From an uncultured Prevotellaceae bacterium (GTDB lineage: Bacteria > Bacteroidota > Bacteroidia > Bacteroidales > Muribaculaceae): DNA of 56,091 nt. Positions 44,611-53,535 of the stretch are shown here, in pieces; position 1 is the first letter of the stretch, and every line of letters starts with the position of its first letter. The position numbers were made by a program, and so were the translations under genes. A model generated the notes under the pieces. The model did no database searches, was not told the DNA's origin, and was given only the letters and a program-made list of their open reading frames with translations. Location: NCBI GenBank assembly GCA_947165675.1, contig CAMVBJ010000021.1:1-56091 (forward strand). Reading direction: 5' to 3'.

Positions 44611-45087
44611 TCAGAATCTAAAGTGAGCAAATGCGCGGTTAGCCTCGGCCATGCGGTGCATGTCCTCCTTGCGCTTGAATGCGCCACCCTGCTCGTTATA
44701 TGCGTCCATAATCTCAGCTGCGAGCTTGTCGGCCATAGTTTTGCCGCCACGCTTGCGAGCGAAAATGATCATGTTCTTCATCGAAACCGACTCTTTGCGG
44801 TCGGGGCGAATCTCGGTAGGAACCTGGAAGGTTGCGCCACCCACACGGCGGGACTTAACCTCGACTTGGGGAGTGATCTTCTCCAATGCGGCTTTCCAGA
44901 TCTCCAGGGGAGTCTTCTCTTCATTAGCCATCTTCTTGCCCACAAGTTCCAGTGCGCTATAGAAGATACGGTAAGAGGTGTTCTTCTTACCATCATACAT
45001 GAGGTGGTTGACGAACTTGGTTACGCGTACGTCACCGAACTTAGGATCGGGAAGAATGATCCTTTTTTTTGGCTTAGCCTTTCTCAT
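44611..45087 (-). CDS. rpsG: 30S ribosomal protein uS7
   Basis: A 158-residue head protein that starts 30S head assembly and contacts E-site t[59 protein letters not shown] match. A 182-base gap upstream to rpsL holds no gene. Confidence 0.97.
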   Translation of the reverse strand: MRKAKPKKRIILPDPKFGDVRVTKFVNHLMYDGKKNTSYRIFYSALELVGKKMANEEKTPLEIWKAALEKITPQVEVKSRRVGGATFQVPTEIRPDRKESVSMKNMIIFARKRGGKTMADKLAAEIMDAYNEQGGAFKRKEDMHRMAEANRAFAHFRF

Positions 45088-45269
45088 TTTTTTAACACAG
45101 TTGTAGTTTTAAGTCTGCTTGGTTGTCTTTTGCTTTGTTCTTCAACGCCCGCCGCTGCGACGCGTTTACTCAACCAATAATCCAATCCAATAAAACTGAA
45201 AACTAAGTTTGAAATTAATTTTACTTTTTGAATTGTTTTAGTAAGTCAGGGCCTTGTTGGTCTCAAGTC

Positions 45270-45650
45270 TTATTTTTTCTTCTTGGGACGCTTGGCACCG
45301 TACTTGCTGCGGCGCTGAGTGCGGCCTTCTACACCGGCGGTGTCGAGAGTGCCACGGATGATGTGGTAGCGAACACCAGGAAGGTCCTTAACGCGACCAC
45401 CGCGCACCATGACGATCGAGTGCTCCTGCAGGTTGTGGCCCTCACCAGGGATATAGGAGTTCACCTCCTTACCGTTGGTCAGACGGACACGGGCAACCTT
45501 GCGCATAGCCGAATTCGGCTTCTTAGGCGTGGTCGTGTAAACACGAACACATACACCGCGACGCTGAGGGCAGGAGTCCAAAGCGGGCGATTTGCTGGCA
45601 GATTCCAGCGCAGTGCGGCCTTTTCTTACTAATTGCTGAATAGTAGGCAT
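45270..45650 (-). CDS. rpsL: 30S ribosomal protein uS12
   Basis: A 126-residue decoding-centre protein and first gene of the superoperon. [40 protein letters not shown] and [20 protein letters not shown] are intact. The two lysines (in TPKKPNS and RVKDLPG) whose change gives streptomycin resistance are wild type. Expressed from the promoter at 45790-45821. Confidence 0.98.
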   Translation of the reverse strand: MPTIQQLVRKGRTALESASKSPALDSCPQRRGVCVRVYTTTPKKPNSAMRKVARVRLTNGKEVNSYIPGEGHNLQEHSIVMVRGGRVKDLPGVRYHIIRGTLDTAGVEGRTQRRSKYGAKRPKKKK

Positions 45651-45789
45651 CTTAGTTTGTTGTTTAGTTTTTTAATTAATTTGACATTTATTTTTCAGTT
45701 TGCTTCGCCGCCCCTCAAGAGCCCCTAATCACTCACGCTATCAAGCGGTTACATAGTCATTTAGGCGCTATCGGCGCAAAAAAGCGATG

Positions 45790-45821
45790 CAAAATTACAC
45801 ACTTTTTTCCGAACAGCCAAA
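45790..45821 (-). promoter_or_regulatory. Promoter of the ribosomal superoperon
   Basis: TTTG (45821-45818), 20 bp, TAATTTTG (45797-45790) on the minus strand. It is the only full-consensus promoter upstream of rpsL and may drive more than 18 kb of genes. Confidence 0.82.
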
Positions 45822-46027
45822 CTTTTCAGCAGATTTATTTTATATATAATGTAATTTCTAATTAACTGAAAACCACCAACATAACTCAAAAACGCCCGCT
45901 TTAGAGCCACCAATCAATCGTGAAATTTACTCAAACTTAACATTATTTAACATCATTTAGCTATATAATCACGTTTTTCATGGGAAAGAACAGCACTACA
46001 TCAGCGCAGTTCCTATTACAAACGACA

Positions 46028-46054
46028 GGGGCAAGCACTGCAGCGCCTCACCCC
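46028..46054 (-). terminator. Possible terminator after aat
   Basis: GGGGCAAGCAC and GCGCCTCACCCC pair imperfectly around TGCA. Better in leftward RNA because of G-U pairs; the following T content is low. Confidence 0.3.
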
Positions 46055-46090
46055 TTTCTTCTTATACATTATATATATAAGTATTTGCTC

Positions 46091-46789
46091 TTATTCTTGC
46101 AGCCCGTGCTCATCATGATGTCGCAAACTGGCGTATCCCCTGGGATTGAGAATGGACAAATAATCATCGTAGGATATAAAACGACCACCCATGGATTTAA
46201 GATGGGCTGTCTCGAGCTGGCAATCAATGAACTTGCCGCCCAATCGTTGCAACAACTTGGCTAAGTGAATGAGAGCCAGCTTGGAAGCATTAGGAACGCG
46301 CGAGAACATACTCTCGCCGATAAAGCATGGGCCACTGAGCACGCCGTACAACCCTCCCACCAGTTCGTTCTGAGCATTCCACACCTCAACACTCGACGCA
46401 TAGCCCTGGCGGTTCAGATGACGGTAAGCAGTGATCATCTCCTCGCCAAGCCAAGCACCATTCTGGTAATACCTGCCATCCACTTGGCTGCATCCTTCAA
46501 TAACACCATCAAAGTCGGTGTTGAACGAGACGCGATAGGTCGTCTTGTTCATCATCGTTCTCATCGAGTGAGAGATGTGAATCTCCTCAGGAAAAATCAC
46601 AAAGCGTTTCAAGGGACAGTACCAAGCAGGATGAGGCCAGTCTCGGAACGAGAACCACGGGAAGATGCCATAACTGTAGGCCAACAAAAGCCGTTCTTCA
46701 CTCAAGTCGCCTCCGATGGCCAACAGGCCGTCCTCTTCCCCAAGATAAGGATCAGGAAAAACCAATTCTTCGGACAATTGAAATACCAT
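46091..46789 (-). CDS. aat: Leucyl/phenylalanyl-tRNA-protein transferase
   Basis: Adds Leu or Phe from charged tRNA to proteins with N-terminal Lys or Arg, marking them for ClpS-ClpAP. The 232-residue enzyme shows FPDPYLGEEDGLLAIGGDLS, YSYGIFPWFS, GGLYGVLSGPCFIGESMFSR and HLKSMGGRFI, the full family pattern with the GESMFS site. It follows clpA after 9 bases in the order clpS-clpA-aat, which unites marking, recognition and unfolding in one transcript. Confidence 0.95.
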   Translation of the reverse strand: MVFQLSEELVFPDPYLGEEDGLLAIGGDLSEERLLLAYSYGIFPWFSFRDWPHPAWYCPLKRFVIFPEEIHISHSMRTMMNKTTYRVSFNTDFDGVIEGCSQVDGRYYQNGAWLGEEMITAYRHLNRQGYASSVEVWNAQNELVGGLYGVLSGPCFIGESMFSRVPNASKLALIHLAKLLQRLGGKFIDCQLETAHLKSMGGRFISYDDYLSILNPRGYASLRHHDEHGLQE

Positions 46790-46798
46790 AGCAATCTA

Positions 46799-49054
46799 CT
46801 ATTCCGTTTGTAACTCCTCAAGGACATATTCGCCGCCCTGCTTGAGAGAGCCGAACAGGATTTCCTTGACAAGGCGAGTCTTGAGTCGGTTGTGGATAAC
46901 CCTATCCATCTCGCGCGCGCCATAGACGGGGCTGAAGCCCTCGTCGAGCAACTGACGGCGCGCCTTGTCGCCCAACTTGAGGGTTACTCCCTTGGGGCTG
47001 AGCATCTGCTTCAACTCACGTAGTTTTTTGTCAAGAATCATGCCAGCCATCTTGTAATCCATGTCATTGAATACAACAATTGACGACAGGCGGTTAATAA
47101 ATTCGGGCTTAAAGGTCTTCTTGACCTGCTTGAGCATAGCACTACCGGCTGTAGTCGTCGATGCAAAGCCAACTGAAGCCTGATGAGCGAACTGGGCGCC
47201 AGCATTGCTAGTCATGATGAGAACCACATTGCGGAAGACAGCCTTGCGGCCCTTGTTGTCACTCAATGTGCCATAGTCCATGACTTGCAGCAGCAGGTTG
47301 AAGATATCATTATGGGCCTTCTCAATCTCGTCGAGCAAGAGCACACAATCAGGATGCTTGCGAACGGCATCGGTCAACAAGCCGCCGTCATCATATCCCA
47401 CATAACCTGCCGGCGAACCAATCAGCTTTGCTACGGTATGTTTCTCGACATACTCACTCATGTCGAAGCGCACAAGTTCCACACCCAGTTCTCGGGCAAG
47501 AACACGTGCCACCTCAGTCTTGCCGACTCCTGTCGGACCGACAAACAGCAGCGAAGCCAGTGGCTTGTTCTCATCGATGAGACCGGCCTTGGCCATCTGC
47601 ACTGCTTGAACAACCTGCTTAACCGCGTCATCTTGGCCATAGATTTGATCCAGGATGCGAGGTTCCAGGGACTCGAGTTTATCCTTGTCGTTCTCATCCA
47701 TCGTGAGGGATTCCACCTTGGCAATGCGGGCAAGGACATCAGCGATCAACGCCTTATCAACACGGCGAGCATCACCCTCCTTGCTATTCATCTGCACCCA
47801 CGCACCAGCCTCGTCTATCAAGTCAATCGCTTTGTCGGGCAAGTAACGATCTGTAATGTGACGGGCACTGCCTGTCACGGCATATTCCAGCGCATCGTCA
47901 TCATACTTTACATGATGAAATGACTCATAGCCATCCTTGAGCATCTGCAGAATCTTGATGGTTTCTTCGATTGACGGTTCGTTAATTGCCACTTGTTGAA
48001 AGCGGCGCATGAGTCCTTTGTTACGCATAATGTAGCGGTTATATTCCTCATAGGTCGTCGCCCCGATGAAACGCACCTTGCCACCTTCGAGATAAGGCTT
48101 GAGCAGGTTGCTCGCATCCATTGAGCCTTCGCCAATCTGGCCTGCACCCACAATATTGTGTATCTCGTCGATGTAAAGAATGGCGCCCTTCTCGGCAGCG
48201 ATGCCCTTCATCACTGCTTTGAGGCGCTTCTCAAAGTCGCCACGGTACTGAGTGCCGGCAATCAGCGATCCCAGATCCAGCTGATAAATGCGGCTGCCCC
48301 GCAGCGATTCAGGAACATTGCCATCCTCAATGCGCTGCGCCAAGCCATATACAATAGATGTCTTACCCACACCTGGCTCGCCGATGTGTAGTGGATTGTT
48401 CTTGTCCTTACGGCATAGCACCTGAATCGTGCGATCCAACTCACTGTCCCGCCCGATGAGCGGATTGTGATCGGCGAGGTGTTCGTTTATGCATAATACA
48501 AAATCGCGCCACGACCCAGCCGATGGATTTGCCTTCTCCGGCAACTCCACATCCCCTTCAATTTCATCACTTATTTCATCTTCCTGCTCACCATCTCGAT
48601 GGACATTGATAGGATCATATACATAGTCCATGCGTTTAAAGAAACGGTCCTTGTCTTCATTCAAGAGAGCCGTAAGACAATTGGTGGCAAATGAATCTTT
48701 AAGCACCATCAATGATCTGAAAAACAACGGCACATCAAGTAGAGTTGCTTTCTCCGACTCACTGGCCTGCTGTTCCATGATTTGCATGAGCTCACCATAC
48801 TGGTGGGAAGCAAACATCTGACGGCTGCTCTCATCATCTTCAAAGTGCTCCTGTCGATCAATATAGTCACGCAACTGTTCCTTCACATCATCAAGAGGAA
48901 GGTCTATAACGGTTGATTCCAAAACAGAAACAACTACTTTATCCCCTAAGGCAGAAAGTAATAGATGTTCCGGTGTCACCAGTTTGTTGCGACACGTGTC
49001 GGCAAGAATCATTGCCGATGTAAAAATATTTTCAAGATCAGTCGAAAAATCCAC
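46799..49054 (-). CDS. clpA: ATP-dependent Clp protease ATPase subunit ClpA
   Basis: A 751-residue two-ring AAA+ unfoldase that feeds ClpP. N-domain about 1-145 (NIFTSAMILADTCRNKLVTP), first AAA+ with Walker A GEPGVGKTS near 225 and YIDEIHNIVGAG, second AAA+ with GPTGVGKTE near 505 and LLLDEIEKAHNDIFNLLLQV. There is no ClpB-type middle coil. No ATG fits: the frame is closed by a TAG just upstream, so translation starts at GTG 49054. clpP is not in the window. Confidence 0.94.
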   Translation of the reverse strand: MDFSTDLENIFTSAMILADTCRNKLVTPEHLLLSALGDKVVVSVLESTVIDLPLDDVKEQLRDYIDRQEHFEDDESSRQMFASHQYGELMQIMEQQASESEKATLLDVPLFFRSLMVLKDSFATNCLTALLNEDKDRFFKRMDYVYDPINVHRDGEQEDEISDEIEGDVELPEKANPSAGSWRDFVLCINEHLADHNPLIGRDSELDRTIQVLCRKDKNNPLHIGEPGVGKTSIVYGLAQRIEDGNVPESLRGSRIYQLDLGSLIAGTQYRGDFEKRLKAVMKGIAAEKGAILYIDEIHNIVGAGQIGEGSMDASNLLKPYLEGGKVRFIGATTYEEYNRYIMRNKGLMRRFQQVAINEPSIEETIKILQMLKDGYESFHHVKYDDDALEYAVTGSARHITDRYLPDKAIDLIDEAGAWVQMNSKEGDARRVDKALIADVLARIAKVESLTMDENDKDKLESLEPRILDQIYGQDDAVKQVVQAVQMAKAGLIDENKPLASLLFVGPTGVGKTEVARVLARELGVELVRFDMSEYVEKHTVAKLIGSPAGYVGYDDGGLLTDAVRKHPDCVLLLDEIEKAHNDIFNLLLQVMDYGTLSDNKGRKAVFRNVVLIMTSNAGAQFAHQASVGFASTTTAGSAMLKQVKKTFKPEFINRLSSIVVFNDMDYKMAGMILDKKLRELKQMLSPKGVTLKLGDKARRQLLDEGFSPVYGAREMDRVIHNRLKTRLVKEILFGSLKQGGEYVLEELQTE

Positions 49055-49095
49055 GAGTATCTAATTTACGATCGTTATTGATTGGCACACATCCT

Positions 49096-49413
49096 TCACT
49101 CAGGTTCACAGGTAACTTGTAGCGGGAATCCTTCTTGACGTGCCATAGCGGTTGCTTGATACGCCTTTGACATCGCTACATCATAGCTAAACACGCCCAC
49201 AACCGCTTGCCCCTCGCGATGCACTCTCATCATCAATGTCACCGCTTCGTCGGCAGGCTTATTGAAAACGCGACGCAACACCTCGGTCACAAACTCCATC
49301 GTCGTGAAGTCGTCGTTATGAAAGATCACCTTATATTGACGTGGCTCCTCAATCTTGACTCGTTCACGGGTTTTGGTGCCAGTTCCTGTACCTTGATTCG
49401 GTTTATCTGCCAT
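49096..49413 (-). CDS. clpS: ClpS adaptor
   Basis: Delivers N-degron substrates to ClpA. The 105-residue protein has a Lys/Gly/Thr-rich flexible N-terminus and the core YKVIFHNDDFTTMEFVTEVL with the residues that form the N-terminal-residue pocket, and VHREGQAVVGVF. First gene of clpS-clpA-aat, 41 bases before clpA. Confidence 0.95.
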   Translation of the reverse strand: MADKPNQGTGTGTKTRERVKIEEPRQYKVIFHNDDFTTMEFVTEVLRRVFNKPADEAVTLMMRVHREGQAVVGVFSYDVAMSKAYQATAMARQEGFPLQVTCEPE

Positions 49414-49442
49414 TTCTTGCTATAGTTTCTTTTATTCTCTTA

Positions 49443-49473
49443 CAAAAGTACATATTATTCCTTAATTAGACAA
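49443..49473 (-). promoter_or_regulatory. Promoter of clpS-clpA-aat
   Basis: TTG (49473-49471), 20 bp, TACTTTTG (49450-49443) on the minus strand, 29 bases before the clpS ATG. Confidence 0.8.
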
Positions 49474-49573
49474 AAACCATGCCATGAACCATCAACAATA
49501 ATCATGACAACAAAATCGCGTTTATTATGTCAAAAAGTCCACTAAAAGCCTTCTTCCTTTTAAATAATTGATG

Positions 49574-49581
49574 TAACTTTG
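49574..49581 (+). promoter_or_regulatory. -7 element almost touching the hybrid regulator start
   Basis: TAACTTTG ends 6 bases before the ATG at 49588, so the transcript would be leaderless or nearly so. No good -33 TTG. Confidence 0.5.
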
Positions 49582-49587
49582 CACAAG

Positions 49588-52422
49588 ATGATATTAAAGA
49601 GTTATGCGCTATACCTCAGACGCACCCTGACGGCTCGACTGCTGGCAGTGAGCATAATGTTCGCCTTTTACCTGATCGTGGCAGGCGAACCTGTTGACTC
49701 GCTTTATATCATTTACAAAAACGCTCCCGCGCCACAAAAGACGCGAACTGCTAACGACATCTTCAATCTGCTCAAGAACGAGCGACTCACCGATTCATTA
49801 TTCAGCTTTCAGTCGAAAGGGAAACCCGAAACCGTCGATGCGCATGTGCACTACTGGATGGCCGAACACTACTACAGGCGAGGACAATATGACTCGTCAT
49901 TAGAAGCTGGACAGAACGCCATCTCGCTCATATCCCATGTCAAGGATGATCACTTCAAGAGCAATGTGTTAGGAATTGTTGCGAAAACGCAATTATGGCT
50001 CTGTAATTATGATGCTGCCCTCGAGACACTGATCAGGGCATACAAGATTGACTCTGGACTGAAACAGCCAGAACTCATTAGTAGGGACCTAACCACTCTG
50101 GCAACTCTCAGTCTTGAGACCAAGCAGCCTCATGAGGGCCTGAAGTTCATCGAGAAAGCCATCAGCATCGAACGCAACCTCAACCATCCCAATCTCTTGT
50201 CCACCCAGTTAGGCGTTGCCTGTGAATTATACCTCATGAATAATGAGCCAGACAAAGCCATTGCTGCGATTGACGAAGCCTATCAGATCGATTGTCAAGC
50301 AGGACGCAAGAAGAAAGCCGCCATTAGAAAGTCGCAGAAAGCGGCCATCTTCATAGCACAGCACCAGCTGGATAAGGCGTTACAGATGGTCAACGAGGCC
50401 ATGGCCATCTTGAAGCAGACCAACCACACTTATGCCATGGCCGTGTGCTACAACCAATTGGCCGATATCAACCACCAGCTCGGAAACAGAGAAAAGTCGC
50501 TGGAGAACTACAATAAAGCACTGGAAATGAGCATCAAGTGTGGTTCAACAAAGGTTGAGAGCAGAGCTGAAAGGGGATTATGGGAAAACTTACGAGATAG
50601 TAATCCGCCTGTTGCCCTACTCCATCTGGAACGCTATACCGCCCTGAACGATTCATTGTACAGCAAATATATAGCCACAAAGCTCAAGAACTTTGACACA
50701 TCCTTGTCTGATGCCGAATATCAGGTTGACGATCAGCCAGAGGGCAAGAAGACATTTCTCTACATAGCCGCTGCACTACTGGCAATCATGCTCATGCTGA
50801 TGCTCATAGGCTTGTTCAGCGCTTGGCGAAAGAATAAGAGTGCCTTGAAACTTTTTAAGCAATCACAAGACATCAAGAATCGCCTGCTAAGCAACATCAC
50901 AAAAGAGCTACAAGCTCCATTGACGGTTATTCTGGGAGCAGGAGAGCGGCTCGTTGATGAAGGCCGGACATCTGTTGAAGTGAACAAGCGTATGGGAGAA
51001 ATGATTATCAAGCATGGTAATAACATGCTGCATCTCGTTAACCGATTGCTTGACATCGACACTGTGGCCAATACCACGACCGGCCCCGACCTCAAGCCTG
51101 GAGATATCGTGATGTTCATGCGCCTGCTCGTGGAGAACTATACAGACGAGGCTCTACAGAAAATGATTAACTTGGAATTCATTTCTCCATTGAGCAGCTA
51201 CCATGTCATTTTTGCACCTGACAACCTGCGCAAATTCGCCCATATCCTTATTGACAATGCGTTCAAGTTCACCCCTCGCAATGGTTCGGTGACAGTTGCT
51301 CTCGATAGCATTGAGCACAACAAGATGCGACTTGTCGTCCAGGACACGGGCAAAGGCATTCCTGCCAGTGAAATGAATCGGCTATTTGAACCGTTATCCA
51401 ATCAGAATTACAACGATGATGGAGTCTCTACCGGGCTCGACTTATCATTAGCTCACCAACTTATCAGCAACATCAATGGCAGCATTACCGTGGACAGCGA
51501 GCCAGGTAGTGGCACCAAGTTCACCGTCATATTCCCTGTTCAACAATCATTATCCCAGAACAATCTCGATAACGAAGGAACAGCCCAGTTTGTAGAAAAA
51601 CGCATCCGTCAGACGGGAAAGTCAAAACAGAAGCAACTCGTATTCATTGTCGAGAACCATGACGACATCGCGTTCTTTATCGCCAGCATTCTGGGACAAC
51701 AATATGAACTGAGGTTTGCCCGTGATGGTAGCGAAGCGTTCCGCAACGCACAAGACCTGGCCCCGGACTTGATAATCACCAACATCATGATGCCCGTTAT
51801 GGACGGCAAGGAACTCATGAGAAAAATCAAGGGGAACCAATCCTTGAAGCACACACCCATCATCGCCTTGACTTCAAGATCCACTGAACAGGAAAGGATT
51901 TCATGCATTCAAGCCGGGGCCGATGCAGTGCTCGTCAAGCCTTTCAGTTCAACCGAGCTGAAGCTGGTTGCCCAGCGTCTCATTGCACAATGTACCAGCA
52001 TCCGCGAGCTGATGGCCAAGACGAGCTCCGAAGCAAATGACACAGGGGTCGCCGCGATGAGTAAGGAAGACAAGGAGTTTATTAACCGCCTGATCAGTGT
52101 CATCCATGCCCAGATGGCTAAAGATGACATCGATATGGAACATATTGCCGCCGCTCTGTCACTAAGCCGCAAGCAACTGCGCTCACGCGTCATGTCTATC
52201 ACAGGATTGACGCCTGTAGCTTATGTACTGCAAGTGCGTCTCAACTATGCACACCGCATGATCACAACCCAAGACCTATCACTGACTGAAATTGCCAGCA
52301 AATGTGGTTTCCAGAATCTATCCCACTTCTCCAAGACCTTTAAGCAGCAATTTGGTGTCAGCCCAATGCAGTTCCGCAAGAACATCATGGATAATATTTC
52401 ACCCCCTCAGGCTAAAACCTGA
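49588..52422 (+). CDS. Hybrid two-component-type regulator lacking both phosphoacceptors
   Basis: A 944-residue inner-membrane protein with hybrid two-component layout: signal anchor (about 15-32), TPR sensor domain (about 70-370), one membrane helix (about 389-411), HisKA/HATPase region (about 425-645), receiver (about 685-805) and AraC helix-turn-helix (about 840-935, ending FSKTFKQQFGVSPMQF). The H box, normally SHELRTPL, reads TKELQAPL with Lys439 in place of the phospho-His. The ATPase keeps DNAFKFT and DTGKGIP but its G2 loop is degenerate (STGLDLS). The receiver acceptor Asp is Asn732 (IITNIMMPVMDG) and the acidic pair is Glu-Asn; the Lys in VLVKPFS remains. The frame is intact over 2.8 kb, so the gene looks selected, acting by ligand- or conformation-driven means rather than phosphotransfer. 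The frame opens with TTG at 49579; ATG 49588 is the start. Confidence 0.9.
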   Translation: MILKSYALYLRRTLTARLLAVSIMFAFYLIVAGEPVDSLYIIYKNAPAPQKTRTANDIFNLLKNERLTDSLFSFQSKGKPETVDAHVHYWMAEHYYRRGQYDSSLEAGQNAISLISHVKDDHFKSNVLGIVAKTQLWLCNYDAALETLIRAYKIDSGLKQPELISRDLTTLATLSLETKQPHEGLKFIEKAISIERNLNHPNLLSTQLGVACELYLMNNEPDKAIAAIDEAYQIDCQAGRKKKAAIRKSQKAAIFIAQHQLDKALQMVNEAMAILKQTNHTYAMAVCYNQLADINHQLGNREKSLENYNKALEMSIKCGSTKVESRAERGLWENLRDSNPPVALLHLERYTALNDSLYSKYIATKLKNFDTSLSDAEYQVDDQPEGKKTFLYIAAALLAIMLMLMLIGLFSAWRKNKSALKLFKQSQDIKNRLLSNITKELQAPLTVILGAGERLVDEGRTSVEVNKRMGEMIIKHGNNMLHLVNRLLDIDTVANTTTGPDLKPGDIVMFMRLLVENYTDEALQKMINLEFISPLSSYHVIFAPDNLRKFAHILIDNAFKFTPRNGSVTVALDSIEHNKMRLVVQDTGKGIPASEMNRLFEPLSNQNYNDDGVSTGLDLSLAHQLISNINGSITVDSEPGSGTKFTVIFPVQQSLSQNNLDNEGTAQFVEKRIRQTGKSKQKQLVFIVENHDDIAFFIASILGQQYELRFARDGSEAFRNAQDLAPDLIITNIMMPVMDGKELMRKIKGNQSLKHTPIIALTSRSTEQERISCIQAGADAVLVKPFSSTELKLVAQRLIAQCTSIRELMAKTSSEANDTGVAAMSKEDKEFINRLISVIHAQMAKDDIDMEHIAAALSLSRKQLRSRVMSITGLTPVAYVLQVRLNYAHRMITTQDLSLTEIASKCGFQNLSHFSKTFKQQFGVSPMQFRKNIMDNISPPQAKT

Positions 52423-52456
52423 TAATCGTTATTAACCCATTAAAAAAGACACGCAA

Positions 52457-52645
52457 ATGATTTCCTCCGACAAGTTTATTGACAACGAAGTCCGGCTCTT
52501 TCAGCAAGCCGAAGAACTCATCGACAAGAGTATTGCCGACATGGGGCAAGATAGCCATGTCGAGTATGCCACGTCCATCGAACGCGATACCAGTTCCGCC
52601 AACAAATGGTTAAAGAAGGTCTTCCGCAAGCTATTCTGCGGTTGA
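52457..52645 (+). CDS. Small protein downstream of the hybrid regulator
   Basis: A 62-residue charged protein with no signal peptide or known motif: an acidic helical N-terminus (NEVRLFQQAEELIDKSIADM) and a basic amphipathic C-terminus (ANKWLKKVFRKLF). It begins 35 bases after the regulator and probably shares its transcript; a small regulator-partner role is a guess. A short hairpin overlaps its end. Confidence 0.5.
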   Translation: MISSDKFIDNEVRLFQQAEELIDKSIADMGQDSHVEYATSIERDTSSANKWLKKVFRKLFCG

Positions 52646-52783
52646 TGACCCATTGAGTGATGGCTGATGTCGCATCCACGAGGGTGACACTATGTCATCT
52701 TCATGTCTCACGTCCTTAGGAACAAGAAATGTGATTCACGAAGTTTTTAACACAATCTTTCATGGTATTACAATGATAATTTG

Positions 52784-52791
52784 TACCTTTG
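52784..52791 (+). promoter_or_regulatory. -7 element upstream of the SGNH hydrolase
   Basis: TACCTTTG, 31 bases before the ATG at 52823; upstream TTTCATGG is only a weak -33 match. Confidence 0.5.
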
Positions 52792-52822
52792 ACCATCAAT
52801 AATCAATAGAGCTTCATGGATC

Positions 52823-53521
52823 ATGAAACGTATAATCATCTTTATCATGTTCTGGAACCTGCTGTTTGGTAACATGGCCCATGAACAGGATTGGGCCAAC
52901 AAGGCACGCTATGCTCGTGCTAATGCGGAACTGCTTGCTCGCAGCAATCAGCCAGTCGAGGTGGTCATGATGGGTAACTCCATCACTGAATACTGGGAAG
53001 AGTTGCATCCACAGTTCTTTGTGGAACACAGATTGATTGGTCGAGGAATCAGCGGTCAAGTTTCAACCCAGATGCTCGCTCGATTCCGTCAGGACGTCAT
53101 TAACCTGAGACCGCGCATTGTAGTCATCAACTGCGGCACCAATGACATTGCCGAGAACAACGGCCCCTATGACGAGGATATCACGATGGACAACATCGAG
53201 TCTATGACTGAGTTGGCGCTATCACACGGCATCCAGGTCATGCTATCGTCAGTATTACCTACTGACAACTTCATTTGGAATCCTACAGTCAAAGATGTTG
53301 TCGGGAAAATTCAACGCCTCAATAGCCGCATCATGAGCTACTGCGCCACCAAGCACATTCCCTATCTTGATTACTACCCTTCCATGACATGCGATGGCAG
53401 GTCGATGACCAAGAGACTCACCGACGATGGCGTGCATCCCAACAACGCTGGCTATGACGTCATGGAAGTCAAATTACTGGAAATGCTTTCAATAATTAAC
53501 CAATATTACAATCAACAATAA
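52823..53521 (+). CDS. Secreted SGNH/GDSL-type hydrolase
   Basis: A 232-residue esterase or acetyl-hydrolase with a signal peptide (IIIFIMFWNLLFGNMA). The four SGNH blocks are present: GNSITE with Ser53, GRGISG, NCGTND, and DGVHPN with the Asp-His pair near residue 205. Such enzymes deacetylate sugars or lipids in the periplasm; the substrate is unknown. Fourteen bases before the M13 peptidase and probably co-transcribed. Confidence 0.9.
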   Translation: MKRIIIFIMFWNLLFGNMAHEQDWANKARYARANAELLARSNQPVEVVMMGNSITEYWEELHPQFFVEHRLIGRGISGQVSTQMLARFRQDVINLRPRIVVINCGTNDIAENNGPYDEDITMDNIESMTELALSHGIQVMLSSVLPTDNFIWNPTVKDVVGKIQRLNSRIMSYCATKHIPYLDYYPSMTCDGRSMTKRLTDDGVHPNNAGYDVMEVKLLEMLSIINQYYNQQ

Positions 53522-53535
53522 TCAACCACTTTTTT

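Larger units (their letters stand above)
45651..46090. other. Leader and promoter region of the ribosomal superoperon
   Basis: No gene is supported. The right half holds A/T-rich sequence with the end of the leftward aat transcript; the left half is the leader of rpsL, about 130 bases between the promoter and the ATG, with no clear L4- or S7-type structure. A GC-rich imperfect hairpin at 46028-46054 may end aat transcription. Confidence 0.6.

Noticed and set aside
45980-46264. Rightward frame of 94 codons over the end of aat
   Set aside because: Mostly antisense to aat, low complexity, no promoter.
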